Positions 25,955-33,433 of a DNA stretch of 58,681 bases are shown one piece after another. This DNA comes from Acidimicrobiia bacterium. GTDB taxonomy: Bacteria; Actinomycetota; Acidimicrobiia; Acidimicrobiales; SZUA-35. Where the stretch lies: positions 1 to 58,681 of the forward strand of contig JAOTVU010000006.1 in the NCBI GenBank assembly GCA_029863385.1. Reading direction: 5' to 3'. A program made the position numbers and the translations under genes. The notes under the pieces are model-generated. The model ran no database searches. It saw only the letters and a list, made by a program, of their open reading frames with translations, and was not told the DNA's origin. Numbering within the stretch: the first letter of the stretch is position 1; each line of letters opens with the position of its first letter.

Positions 25955-26977
25955 ATGAGCAACCACGGGGAGCCGGTCGTTCGCGAGATCGCCGGGCACC
26001 AGTTGAAGATCTCGAGCCCCTACAAGGTGTTCTTCTCCAAACGGGGCGAGACCAAGCTCGATTTGATCGACTACTACCTGGCGGTCGAGGAGCCGATCAT
26101 GGCCACCATGGGTGGTCGGCCGACACTCATGCAGCGCTTTCCCGATGGCGCGTCGGGCAAGTCGTTCTTCCAGAAGCGCGTTCCGAAGGGCGCACCCACA
26201 TGGCTGCAGACAACCACCATGTCGACGCCCAACGGCACCACGTCAAACGCCATGGTCGCGGCCGATGTGGCCCACCTGGCCTGGGCCGCCCACATGGGGT
26301 GCCTCGGCTTCCACGTCTGGCCGCTGCGGGCCGATGCGCCCGAGCACACCGATGAGCTCCGCATCGACCTCGACCCCTCGCCCGGTATCAACTTCGACGA
26401 CATCCGCTGGGCCGCCCTGCGGGTCCGGGAGCTGTTCGCCGAACTCGGGATCACGGCTTTTCCGAAGACGACGGGGAGCCGTGGTCTGCACATCTTCGTG
26501 CGACTCCGACCGGGGTGGGACAGCTACCAGGTGCGGGCGGCCGCCGTGGCGCTGGCCCGTGAGCTCGAACGACGCCACCCCGATCGTCTGACCGCGGCGT
26601 GGTGGAAGGAGGAGCGGGGGGAGCGGGTGTTCATCGACTTCAACCAGAACGCTCCCCACAAAACCGTCTTCGGGGCGTGGAGCGTGCGGTCGCGAGTTGG
26701 GGCCCAGGTGTCGACACCGTTTCATTGGGACGAGATCGAGGGCATCCATCCCGACGACCTGACCATGGACATCGTGCCCGACCGTCTCGCCTCCGACGGC
26801 GATCCGTGGGCCGACATGTACGACAACCCCAACACGATCGAGCCGCTCCTCGCCATGTACGCGGCCGATCTCGAGGCCGGCCTGGGCGACGCCCCCTGGC
26901 CACCGGTCTACCCGAAGATGCCGCACGAGCCGCCTCGGGTCGCGCCGTCGAGAGCGAAGGCCACCGGTGACGACTGA
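25955..26977 (+). CDS. Stand-alone LigD-type polymerase/primase domain protein
   Basis: 340 residues from ATG 25955, with GGAGGA touching the start. It is the polymerase domain of bacterial LigD (archaeo-eukaryotic primase fold): KVFFSKRGETKLDLIDYYLAV at the start, the catalytic D138/D140 in RIDLDPSPG, the nucleotide-binding FPKTTGSRGLHIFV, and VFIDFNQNAPHKTVF with the third Asp near the end. In NHEJ this domain adds nucleotides to broken ends. Here it has no fused ligase or nuclease, and no Ku or ligase gene is in the window. It overlaps the next gene by 11 nt. Confidence 0.9.
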   Translation: MSNHGEPVVREIAGHQLKISSPYKVFFSKRGETKLDLIDYYLAVEEPIMATMGGRPTLMQRFPDGASGKSFFQKRVPKGAPTWLQTTTMSTPNGTTSNAMVAADVAHLAWAAHMGCLGFHVWPLRADAPEHTDELRIDLDPSPGINFDDIRWAALRVRELFAELGITAFPKTTGSRGLHIFVRLRPGWDSYQVRAAAVALARELERRHPDRLTAAWWKEERGERVFIDFNQNAPHKTVFGAWSVRSRVGAQVSTPFHWDEIEGIHPDDLTMDIVPDRLASDGDPWADMYDNPNTIEPLLAMYAADLEAGLGDAPWPPVYPKMPHEPPRVAPSRAKATGDD

Positions 26978-28397
26978 GCCCCACGCCACCGAACCGTCCA
27001 GTCCGGATCTGGCAGATTCCGCGCGCGCCGCTGGCGCGCAAAAACTGCCAGATCAGGAGGAGCGCCTCGGCGCCAACTACTACAAGCTGATGGCCGCGTC
27101 GACCATTTCCAATCTGGGTGACGGGATCGGGGTGATCGCCTATCCATGGTTGGCATCAGCGGTGACCAGGAATCCGATCCTGATCGCCGGGGTGGCCGCG
27201 GCCCAGCGTCTGCCGTGGCTGCTGTTCACCCTGCCGGCCGGGGTCATCACCGATCGGAACGACCGGCGGCGGCTCATGGTTGGGTCGAACGTGGTTCGGG
27301 CGTTCCTGACCCTGGGCGTGGCGGCCGCCGTGATGCTGCGGCAGGATTCGTTGCCGTCGCCCGACGAGGCCGCGGCGGGTGAGGTGGTCGGCACCGACGT
27401 CGGCCTCTACCTGGTGATCGTGGCGGCCACGATGCTGCTTGGCATGGCCGAGGTGCTGTACGACAACTCGGCCCAGACGTTCATGCCGGCCATCGTCTCC
27501 CAACCGAATCTCGAGAAAGCCAACGGCCGCCTGTGGAGCGTGGAGATGGTGGCCAACCAGTTCCTTGGTCCACCACTGGCCGGGGTGGTGTTGCTGGTGG
27601 CGTTCTCGCTGCCCTTCTACATCGACGCCGCCACGTTCGCCGTGTCGGCGGCGTTGATCGCCGCCATCGCCACGACCCCCCGGGTTCGGGCCAGACCCCC
27701 TGCGGGATCCGGCTCCGGCGACAAGGAGGTCGGGGTCGGCTGGGTGGGGGAGGCCAAAGAGGGCTTCGCCTGGTTGTGGCGCCACCCGCTGTTGCGGCCT
27801 CTCGCCATCTCGCTCGGCCTGTTCAACCTGCTGGGCAACGGCGTGTTCGCCGTACTGGTGCTCTTCGCCCAGGAGGTGCTCGACACCAGTTCGACGGAGT
27901 TCGCCGTACTGATGACGGGTGGTGCGGTCGGCGGGGTTGTCGGGGGCTGGTCGGCGGCCCGGTTGGCTCGGCTGTTCGGCGACGGACCGTCGCTGTGGAT
28001 CGCCGTCGCCGTCAACGGCGCGATGACGACGGCCGCCGGCCTGGTCAGCCAATGGCCGATCGTCTGGGTCACGTTCGCCGTCTCCACGGTGTTCGCAGTT
28101 CTCTGGAACGTGATAACCGTCAGTTTCCGTCAGACGGTGATTCCCGACGACCTCCTCGGCCGCGTCAACAGCGTCTATCGCCTGTTCGGTTGGGGCATGA
28201 TCCCGATCGGTGCCATCGTCGGCGGGCTCATCGTGACCGTCAGCGAATCGTTCGGTGGCGGTCGCGAGCTGTCGCTGCGCATGCCGTTTCTGGTGCTCGG
28301 TCTCGCCCATGTGCTCCTGCTCGCCTACGCCGCGCCCCGGCTGACCAGCGCCAAATTCGCGGCGGCCCGAATCGAAGCCGGCGCCGAACCTACGTAG
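26967..28397 (+). CDS. MFS transporter (MFS_3 / enterobactin exporter-like)
   Basis: 476 residues from GTG 26967, which overlaps the end of the polymerase gene. About 11-12 hydrophobic segments. Hallmarks are NYYKLMAASTISNLGDGIGV, PWLLFTLPAGVITDRNDRRRLM (the loop motif, here DRNDRRRLM) and NLEKANGRLWSVEMVANQFLGPPLAG, all typical of MFS_3 exporters. Residues about 14-30 (LADSARAAGAQKLPDQ) are encoded by a palindromic element inserted in frame (27006-27054) ahead of the conserved start. The TAG stop is at once the first part of the next gene's -10 (TAGACT, 28395-28400). Confidence 0.82.
   Translation: MTTEPHATEPSSPDLADSARAAGAQKLPDQEERLGANYYKLMAASTISNLGDGIGVIAYPWLASAVTRNPILIAGVAAAQRLPWLLFTLPAGVITDRNDRRRLMVGSNVVRAFLTLGVAAAVMLRQDSLPSPDEAAAGEVVGTDVGLYLVIVAATMLLGMAEVLYDNSAQTFMPAIVSQPNLEKANGRLWSVEMVANQFLGPPLAGVVLLVAFSLPFYIDAATFAVSAALIAAIATTPRVRARPPAGSGSGDKEVGVGWVGEAKEGFAWLWRHPLLRPLAISLGLFNLLGNGVFAVLVLFAQEVLDTSSTEFAVLMTGGAVGGVVGGWSAARLARLFGDGPSLWIAVAVNGAMTTAAGLVSQWPIVWVTFAVSTVFAVLWNVITVSFRQTVIPDDLLGRVNSVYRLFGWGMIPIGAIVGGLIVTVSESFGGGRELSLRMPFLVLGLAHVLLLAYAAPRLTSAKFAAARIEAGAEPT
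27006..27054. repeat. Nested palindromic element inside the MFS coding sequence
   Basis: GATCTGGCAG (27006-27015) and CTGCCAGATC (27045-27054) are perfect arms. Inside is a second perfect hairpin, GCGCGCC (27023-27029) and GGCGCGC (27033-27039), around GCT. It is read through in frame, adding residues to the N-terminus of the carrier. The layout (variable outer arms, GC-rich inner hairpin after ATTCC) is like that of the element at 22994-23059. Confidence 0.7.
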
Positions 28398-28406
28398 ACT
28401 TCTCCG

Positions 28407-29330
28407 ATGGCGATGATTGCTGCCAACGGCATCGAGATCTGTTATGAGGACAGCGGCGGAACGGGAGAACCCCTGCTACTGGTGATGGGCCTGGGCGGCC
28501 AGCTCACCGATTGGCCGGCCGGCTTCGTCGATGCGCTGATCGGTCGGGGTTTCCGGGTCATACGGTTCGACAACCGTGACATCGGTTTGAGCACCGAATT
28601 CGACTGGCCGGTGCCCTCCAAGCGCCAGCTGCTCGCCGGGTTCGTGGCCAACCGGCCGGTTGAGGCCGGCTACCGGGTACCGGATATGGCGGCCGACACA
28701 GCCGGGCTGCTCGATGCCCTGTCGATCGATTCAGCCCATGTTGTCGGTGTGTCGATGGGCGCCATGATCGCCCAGACGATGGGCTTCGAGCATCGGTCGA
28801 AGGTCCGGTCGCTGACGTCGATCATGTCGAACACGGGCGACCGTCGAAACGGTCGTGCCGATGGTCGGGTCATGATTCGTATGGCCCGAGCCCCGAGGGT
28901 GACCCGCAGCGAGGCCCCGTTGGTGGCGACCGAGATGTACTCGATGTGGGCCGGCTCGTCGTGGGATCGAGCCGAGCACCTCGCCCGGGCCGAGCGGGCG
29001 GTGGCTCGTAGTTGGCGTCCCCATGGAGTCGAGCGGCAGACCGCCGCCATCGCCGCCAGCCCCGACCGCACGCCCGGACTTGCCACGGTCACAGCCCCGA
29101 CCCTGGTGATCCACGGTCTGGAGGACCGCCTCGTGCAGCCCTCCGGTGGTGTCGCCACGTGCGAGGCCGTTCCCGGCTCCCGTCTCGTGCTGTATCCGGA
29201 TATGGGCCACGACCTTCCCCGCACCCGCTGGGAGGAGATGACCGACGAGATCACCGTCAACGCCCGGCGAGCCGACGGCGTGGTTTCCGAGCCGGTCCGG
29301 ACGTTGACCGTGGTTCAGCCGGGCCAGTAA
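28407..29330 (+). CDS. Alpha/beta hydrolase
   Basis: 307 residues. The nucleophile elbow is G-V-S116-M-G in AHVVGVSMGAMIAQ. The oxyanion region is VMGLGGQLTDWP, and RFDNRDIGLST is the usual strand before it. The Asp and His are in VIHGLEDRLVQPSGG and YPDMGHDLP. The fold and the RFDNRDIGLS motif match hydrolases such as the 3-oxoadipate enol-lactonase/epoxide hydrolase groups. The substrate is unknown. The start is leaderless: TAGACT (28395-28400) is 6 nt upstream of the ATG. The gene runs over the end of a small gene on the other strand by 16 nt. Confidence 0.88.
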   Translation: MAMIAANGIEICYEDSGGTGEPLLLVMGLGGQLTDWPAGFVDALIGRGFRVIRFDNRDIGLSTEFDWPVPSKRQLLAGFVANRPVEAGYRVPDMAADTAGLLDALSIDSAHVVGVSMGAMIAQTMGFEHRSKVRSLTSIMSNTGDRRNGRADGRVMIRMARAPRVTRSEAPLVATEMYSMWAGSSWDRAEHLARAERAVARSWRPHGVERQTAAIAASPDRTPGLATVTAPTLVIHGLEDRLVQPSGGVATCEAVPGSRLVLYPDMGHDLPRTRWEEMTDEITVNARRADGVVSEPVRTLTVVQPGQ

Positions 29331-29584
29331 CCCTCGTCGTCGGGTCCGAGCTGATCGAGTTCGGCGTCACCGAAGCCGAGGCGGGGCCAGGAACCGAGCG
29401 GCTCACTGGTGACCTGTTCGGTGTCGGCTTTACGCTTCTCGGGGAACAGAACCTTGTCGAGCCCGATCATGGCCGATCCGATGAGGAGCCCGGCCGTGCC
29501 GACGCGGCTTCGCCAATCGACGACCGGTTCGTCGACCGCTGGTTCCTCGTCGGTGCGATCAAGGTCGGTGGCGTCGGGCTCCAC
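29315..29584 (-). CDS. Small membrane-associated protein, function unknown
   Basis: 89 residues from GTG 29584. A charged N-terminus (EPDATDLDRTDEEPAVDE) is followed by one moderately hydrophobic segment (VGTAGLLIGSAMIGLDKVLFP) and a polar tail ending GYWPG. Its start looks real: TAGACT (29591-29596) lies 6 nt upstream and overlaps the stop codon of the GNAT gene before it. It probably forms an operon with that gene. I do not recognise the family. Confidence 0.6.
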   Translation of the reverse strand: MEPDATDLDRTDEEPAVDEPVVDWRSRVGTAGLLIGSAMIGLDKVLFPEKRKADTEQVTSEPLGSWPRLGFGDAELDQLGPDDEGYWPG

Positions 29585-29593
29585 CCGGTCAGT

Positions 29594-30085
29594 CTAGTGA
29601 GTGGTCGGTTTTGCCAGCATCACGACCCGGTAGTCAGGCGATCCGGTCGGTTCGAATTCGTCGAGTGGTTCGAAGCCGTAGATCTCGTGAAACCGTACCG
29701 ACCGTGGATTCGGTGGGACGACGTTGACCTCGGCGCACAGCTGGGGCAAACCGGTTGTGGCGGCCCACAGCTCGAAGTCCCGGTAGAGGGCCGGTCCCCA
29801 GCCCTGCCCTCGCTGCGATTCGTGGATGGCGATGCGGTCGATGTAGGCGAACCGCTCGAGGTTCTCGACGAACCATCCGTAGTTCGGGCTGTGGTAGGGC
29901 GCCTCGTGATCGAGACCGATCAGGAGGCCGACGATTCGGTCCGCGACATCGACTACCCGGAAGTACGGTGCCCACTCGACGAAGGCCGCCAGCTTGTCGT
30001 CGTCCATCGGCCCGACCTCCGGCCGGCACGCTTCGTTAAGAGCCATGACCTCGGCGGCGTCAGTCGGGGAGTAGTCGCGGATCAT
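29594..30085 (-). CDS. GNAT-family N-acetyltransferase
   Basis: 163 residues. The acetyl-CoA-binding region is IDRIAIHESQRGQGWGPALYRDF (motif A, R/Q-x2-G-x-G/A), with later strands VNVVPPNPRSVRFHEIYGFEPL (motif B) that close the fold. These are typical of GNATs that act on small amines or protein N-termini. The substrate is unknown. TACCGT (30094-30099) lies 8 nt before the ATG, so leaderless transcription is likely. The TAG stop is shared with the -10 of the following gene. Confidence 0.88.
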   Translation of the reverse strand: MIRDYSPTDAAEVMALNEACRPEVGPMDDDKLAAFVEWAPYFRVVDVADRIVGLLIGLDHEAPYHSPNYGWFVENLERFAYIDRIAIHESQRGQGWGPALYRDFELWAATTGLPQLCAEVNVVPPNPRSVRFHEIYGFEPLDEFEPTGSPDYRVVMLAKPTTH

Positions 30086-30221
30086 CGTCTACGACGGTAG
30101 CGCCGCCCTGAAGGTCCGCCCCTTCGCGGTGATTCAGGCATCGAGCCGATGATGCCGAGCGCTGGTTCGTTCTGTGTTGAACGCATGCGGACGGTGTGCC
30201 GGTGTTCGCGTGGAGGGATGG

Positions 30222-31136
30222 TCATCCGCCCCGGGTCTCTGCCAGCTTCGCCGTCCGCTTCACCAGGTCGGGGGCGTCGAGCCAGTCGGCCATCTCGGCC
30301 AGGTTGTCGGCCGGGCCGGTCCAGCGCAGCTCGTCGACCGACGAGGCCGTCGGGGCATCGGCCTCGAGCGTGGCGATACGTCGGAACAGCAGCGCTTCGT
30401 CGAGCATGTCGGCCAGTGTCTTCGCCAGCTTGGCGCCGCCCCGCACGGTGATGTCCCACTGCCCGGCGGCCAGCGGAATCTTGTCGATGTGCTTGTAGCG
30501 CCTCAGCACCGCGGCCGCGGACTTGGCTCCCCACCCGGGCAAGCCGGGGAAACCGTCGGCCGAGTCGCCGACGAGACCCAGGTAATCGGGGATCGACTCG
30601 GGCTCCACCCCGTACTTCTCGATGACGTCGGCCACGTCGAGGATCTTGTTGTTGCGTCGATCGAACTGCAGAACCCGTCCCGCCTGCACGCACTGGGCGA
30701 GATCCTTGTCGGGTGTACAGATGAGCACCTTTACGACCCGCTCGTCGGCCGCAGCCAGTGCCACCAGCGATGCCATGCCGTCGTCGGCCTCGTACTCTAC
30801 CATCGGGTAGGTGGCGATGCCACAGGCCATGAGCGCGTCCTCCAGCGGGATGAACTGAGCGGTGATGGCGGGATCCAGGCCGGACCCGTCCTTGTAGCCG
30901 GGGTACAGCTCGTTGCGGAACGACTCGATGACGTGATCGGTGGCCACCCCGAGGTGGGTGACGCCCTCCTCCAGCATGGTCATCATGTTGCGGACCACAG
31001 CCCGGGCGGCGCCGACGTCGATGCCGGCATCGTTCACGTGAGCCGGTCGGCCGGGGGCGAAGAACTGCCGGAACAGCTCGTAGGTCCCGTCGACCACGTG
31101 AACCATGAACCTCTGATCGGACGTCCGGCCAGCCAC
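30222..31136 (-). CDS. 5'-3' exonuclease / flap endonuclease (Pol I 5'-nuclease-like)
   Basis: 304 residues from GTG 31136. It starts VHVVDGTYELFRQFFA, has YPGYKDG (the helical arch), YEADDGMASLVALA and LICTPDKDLAQCV (metal-binding Asp cluster), and GLVGDSADGFPGLPGWGAKSAAAVLRRY (helix-hairpin-helix that grips the DNA). This is the stand-alone 5'-nuclease domain found also at the N-terminus of DNA polymerase I. It would process flaps or RNA primers. TATAGT (31143-31148) is 6 nt before the start, so it is probably leaderless. Confidence 0.92.
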   Translation of the reverse strand: MAGRTSDQRFMVHVVDGTYELFRQFFAPGRPAHVNDAGIDVGAARAVVRNMMTMLEEGVTHLGVATDHVIESFRNELYPGYKDGSGLDPAITAQFIPLEDALMACGIATYPMVEYEADDGMASLVALAAADERVVKVLICTPDKDLAQCVQAGRVLQFDRRNNKILDVADVIEKYGVEPESIPDYLGLVGDSADGFPGLPGWGAKSAAAVLRRYKHIDKIPLAAGQWDITVRGGAKLAKTLADMLDEALLFRRIATLEADAPTASSVDELRWTGPADNLAEMADWLDAPDLVKRTAKLAETRGG

Positions 31137-31176
31137 CCCGCCACTATACGACCGAAGGGATCCCCGAGCCGGTCGA

Positions 31177-31776
31177 TCAGCCTTTCGCCGGATCGACGAA
31201 CTCGCCGGGCAGCAGGCCGAACGTGTGCTGGTCGATCCGGTCTGCGCCTACTCCGCAACGGCCGGCGGCCAGGCTTCGGCGGGTGCCCTCCAGCCGGAAC
31301 CCGACCGACTCGAGCGTCCGGCACGACCCGGTGTTGCCGACGAGCACATCGGCCTCGATCCGCTTGAACCCGAGATCGAGCAGCCAGCGGCAGAGTCCGC
31401 CGAGCGCGCTCCGGGCCACGCCTTGGCGGCGGGCGTCCGCGTGGATCCAGTAACCGACACTCGCCTGCTCGCCGGCCCAGTCGAAGCGCCCCCCGCAGGC
31501 TCCGAGAATTGGCAGCTCAGCGAGCGGATGTCCGTCACCCGGGGTGATCAGCAGTTCGAATCCCCGCCGGTTGCCCCAGTTGCCGAGGCTCCACTCCACA
31601 AAGCCCCGACCTTGCTCGGTGCCGTAGGGGGAGGGCACCGTGGTCCAGCGGGGAATATCGGGATCCTGGCACGCCTCCACAACCGCCGTAATGTCGTCGA
31701 GTGTCGGGAGCCGACAGACCAGCGTGGTGTCGCCGTGGGGAACGACCAGCTCGGTTGGAAGCGGTTGGGAGTCCAC
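31177..31776 (-). CDS. GNAT acetyltransferase, RimJ/RimL type
   Basis: 199 residues from GTG 31776. TAGCTT (31784-31789) is 7 nt upstream, and no Shine-Dalgarno is present. The chain has the RimL-like layout: LPTLDDITAVVEACQDPDIPRWTTVPSPY, then GYWIHADARRQGVARSALGGLCRWLLDLGFKRIEADVLVGN with the CoA-binding R-x2-G-x-A/G, then CRTLESVGFRLEGTRR. Such enzymes acetylate ribosomal protein N-termini or small molecules such as amino acids. The divergent ECF sigma gene starts about 190 nt away. Confidence 0.88.
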   Translation of the reverse strand: MDSQPLPTELVVPHGDTTLVCRLPTLDDITAVVEACQDPDIPRWTTVPSPYGTEQGRGFVEWSLGNWGNRRGFELLITPGDGHPLAELPILGACGGRFDWAGEQASVGYWIHADARRQGVARSALGGLCRWLLDLGFKRIEADVLVGNTGSCRTLESVGFRLEGTRRSLAAGRCGVGADRIDQHTFGLLPGEFVDPAKG

Positions 31777-31804
31777 AGGTGCAAAGCTAGTCCCGTATGG
31801 TCGA

Positions 31805-31830
31805 GAACCGAACGGGTGCGGGGGGACGTA
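31805..31830 (+). promoter_or_regulatory. Candidate ECF-type promoter upstream of the sigma factor gene
   Basis: GAACC (31805-31809), then 17 nt, then CGTA (31827-31830). This matches the GGAAC / CGT-type consensus of ECF sigma factor promoters. It would give a leader of about 130 nt to the start at 31971, which suggests the sigma factor transcribes its own operon. The match is short. Confidence 0.4.
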
Positions 31831-31970
31831 CCTTGTATATGCTGACGTCGGCAGCCAAGATGACGCCATCGGCTCCGGCGATTCGCGGTCGTGTCGAATC
31901 GGTGGCTGCCGTGGCAAGCGAGGCGGGGCGTCGTGAGGGAGCGAGTTTGGTTTCATCACCATCGGATCGA

Positions 31971-32546
31971 GTGAAGCTGGATGCGAATGCCGAGTCGGAT
32001 CCACAGTCGGATGCGGCTGTGCGTCGAGCCTTTGTCGACGGCGACGTCGGCGCACTCGGTCAGATCTTCGATCACCATTCCGGCCCGGTGTGGAGCGTCG
32101 CCATGGCCGTGCTGCGGGATCGTCAACTCGCCGACGAGGCCACGCAGGAAACCTTCATGCGGGCGTGGCGGGCGTCCGACCGATACGACCCGTCTCGTCC
32201 GCTGGCCCCCTGGCTCCTGACCATCGCCCGGCGAACGGCCCTCGACGTCATCCGGCGGGAGTCCCGACCGACCCGCGGTGGTCATGAGCCGGAACGGGAC
32301 GTGCCGCTCCATGTTCCCGGCATCGAACGGGCGTGGGAAACGTGGGAGGTGAAGTCGGCGTTGAACCGTCTCCCGGCCGACGAGCGCGACGTGGTCTGGT
32401 TCGCCCACTTCCACGGCATGTCCCACCCCCAGATCGCCGATCAGCTCGGTGTACCGGTTGGCACCGTGAAATCCCGTTCGCACCGGGCCCACAAACGCCT
32501 GGCCTCCCTGCTGTCCCACATGATTTCGGAAGGAGGGACGTCATGA
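31971..32546 (+). CDS. ECF-family RNA polymerase sigma factor
   Basis: 191 residues from GTG 31971. The frame is open from 31797, but the extra 58 codons have low third-position G+C and contain the likely promoter, so I start later. Sigma region 2 is FDHHSGPVWSVAMAVL to EATQETFMRAWRASDRYDPSRPLAPWLLTIARRTALDVIRR, with the core-binding and -10 reading helices. Region 4 is NRLPADERDVVWFAHFHGMSHPQIADQLGVPVGTVKSRSHRAHKRL. The stop overlaps the start of the anti-sigma gene (ATGA), so the two are translationally coupled. Confidence 0.92.
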   Translation: MKLDANAESDPQSDAAVRRAFVDGDVGALGQIFDHHSGPVWSVAMAVLRDRQLADEATQETFMRAWRASDRYDPSRPLAPWLLTIARRTALDVIRRESRPTRGGHEPERDVPLHVPGIERAWETWEVKSALNRLPADERDVVWFAHFHGMSHPQIADQLGVPVGTVKSRSHRAHKRLASLLSHMISEGGTS

Positions 32547-33283
32547 CCGCAAACGACGATTGGGCGTCCTACCTCGATCCCGAGACTGCTCCCGAATCCC
32601 GATCGGAGCTGGCCCCCCGGCTCGGCCCCGACGAGGAGGCCGCGCTCGAGCGAATCGGAGGGCTCCTCGCCGACGAAGCCGTGTGGGGTGAACCATCGCC
32701 CGGTTTGCGAGACAGTCTCCTGGCCCGGGCCCGATCCGAGCAGGAGCTCGGTGAGGATGCCTCATCGGCACCCACCCGAGAGCCGGTCGACGAGCCGGCC
32801 GGGCGCCGCTCCCGCCGTCGCCTCGGCGTGGTTGGCGGCGGGCTGGTCGCCGCGGCGGCCGCCATCGCCGTGCTCCTGTTCGCCGCCCGCCCGACCGACG
32901 ACGCCGACGTCACCACCTACGAACTGGCCGCCACCGACCTCACACCCGGCCTCGACGCCACCGTCGACGTCCGACCGCTTCCCGCCGGAGTGGCCCTCAC
33001 CCTGCACATCACGGGCCTACTACCCCCGGCCGAGGAGGGCACCTACTACGCCGCCTGGCTCATGCCGGAAATGGGCGCCATGGGTGATGGCGAAGGAATG
33101 GACGACCGATCGATGGTCGGCGTCGGCAGCTTCCACTGGCGGGAAGGCGGCACCCCGATCGGACTGTGGAGCGGCGTCGACACCGACCGCTTCCCGATGT
33201 TCATGGTCACCCTTCAGGACGAGGACGCCCCACCGCTCGCGTCCGACCTCGTCGTCATGACCGGCCGCCTAACCAGCGGCTGA
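32543..33283 (+). CDS. Membrane-anchored anti-sigma factor
   Basis: 246 residues from ATG 32543, within GGAGGG...ATGA that overlaps the sigma stop. The cytoplasmic N-terminus (about 90 residues, WASYLDPETAPESRSE..., rich in Glu) would bind the sigma factor. One helix (RRRLGVVGGGLVAAAAAIAVLLFAA) is followed by an extracytoplasmic domain with TYELAATDL, VALTLHITGLLPPAEEGTYYAAWLMP and a Gly-rich middle, like the RskA/anti-sigma-K C-terminal domain. No zinc-binding anti-sigma motif (HxxxCxxC) is seen. Signals that release the sigma factor are unknown. Confidence 0.8.
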   Translation: MTANDDWASYLDPETAPESRSELAPRLGPDEEAALERIGGLLADEAVWGEPSPGLRDSLLARARSEQELGEDASSAPTREPVDEPAGRRSRRRLGVVGGGLVAAAAAIAVLLFAARPTDDADVTTYELAATDLTPGLDATVDVRPLPAGVALTLHITGLLPPAEEGTYYAAWLMPEMGAMGDGEGMDDRSMVGVGSFHWREGGTPIGLWSGVDTDRFPMFMVTLQDEDAPPLASDLVVMTGRLTSG

Positions 33284-33373
33284 GCGGTCGGCCCGGCGGG
33301 GCCGCCACGCCCACCGCCGGATAACGCCGTTAGGTATTTCGGACCACAAAACCCATCTATCGGCCCGATACCC

Positions 33374-33379
33374 TATAAT
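33374..33379 (+). promoter_or_regulatory. Consensus -10 (TATAAT) before the M23 peptidase gene
   Basis: A perfect TATAAT lies at 33374-33379 in an unusually A+T-rich stretch (33320-33400). The start codon is 55 nt further on. No convincing -35 is seen at 17 nt. The gap from 33284 to 33433 holds nothing else I can identify. Confidence 0.5.
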
Positions 33380-33433
33380 CTTTCTTTACGATTTCGGGTC
33401 AAGCTTTTCCGGAGTCGTGCCGAGAGCCTTCGA

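Noticed and set aside
33284..33433. A+T-rich leader of the M23 gene as a possible riboswitch
   Set aside because: I can see no conserved pairing or known aptamer core; only the TATAAT promoter is supported.
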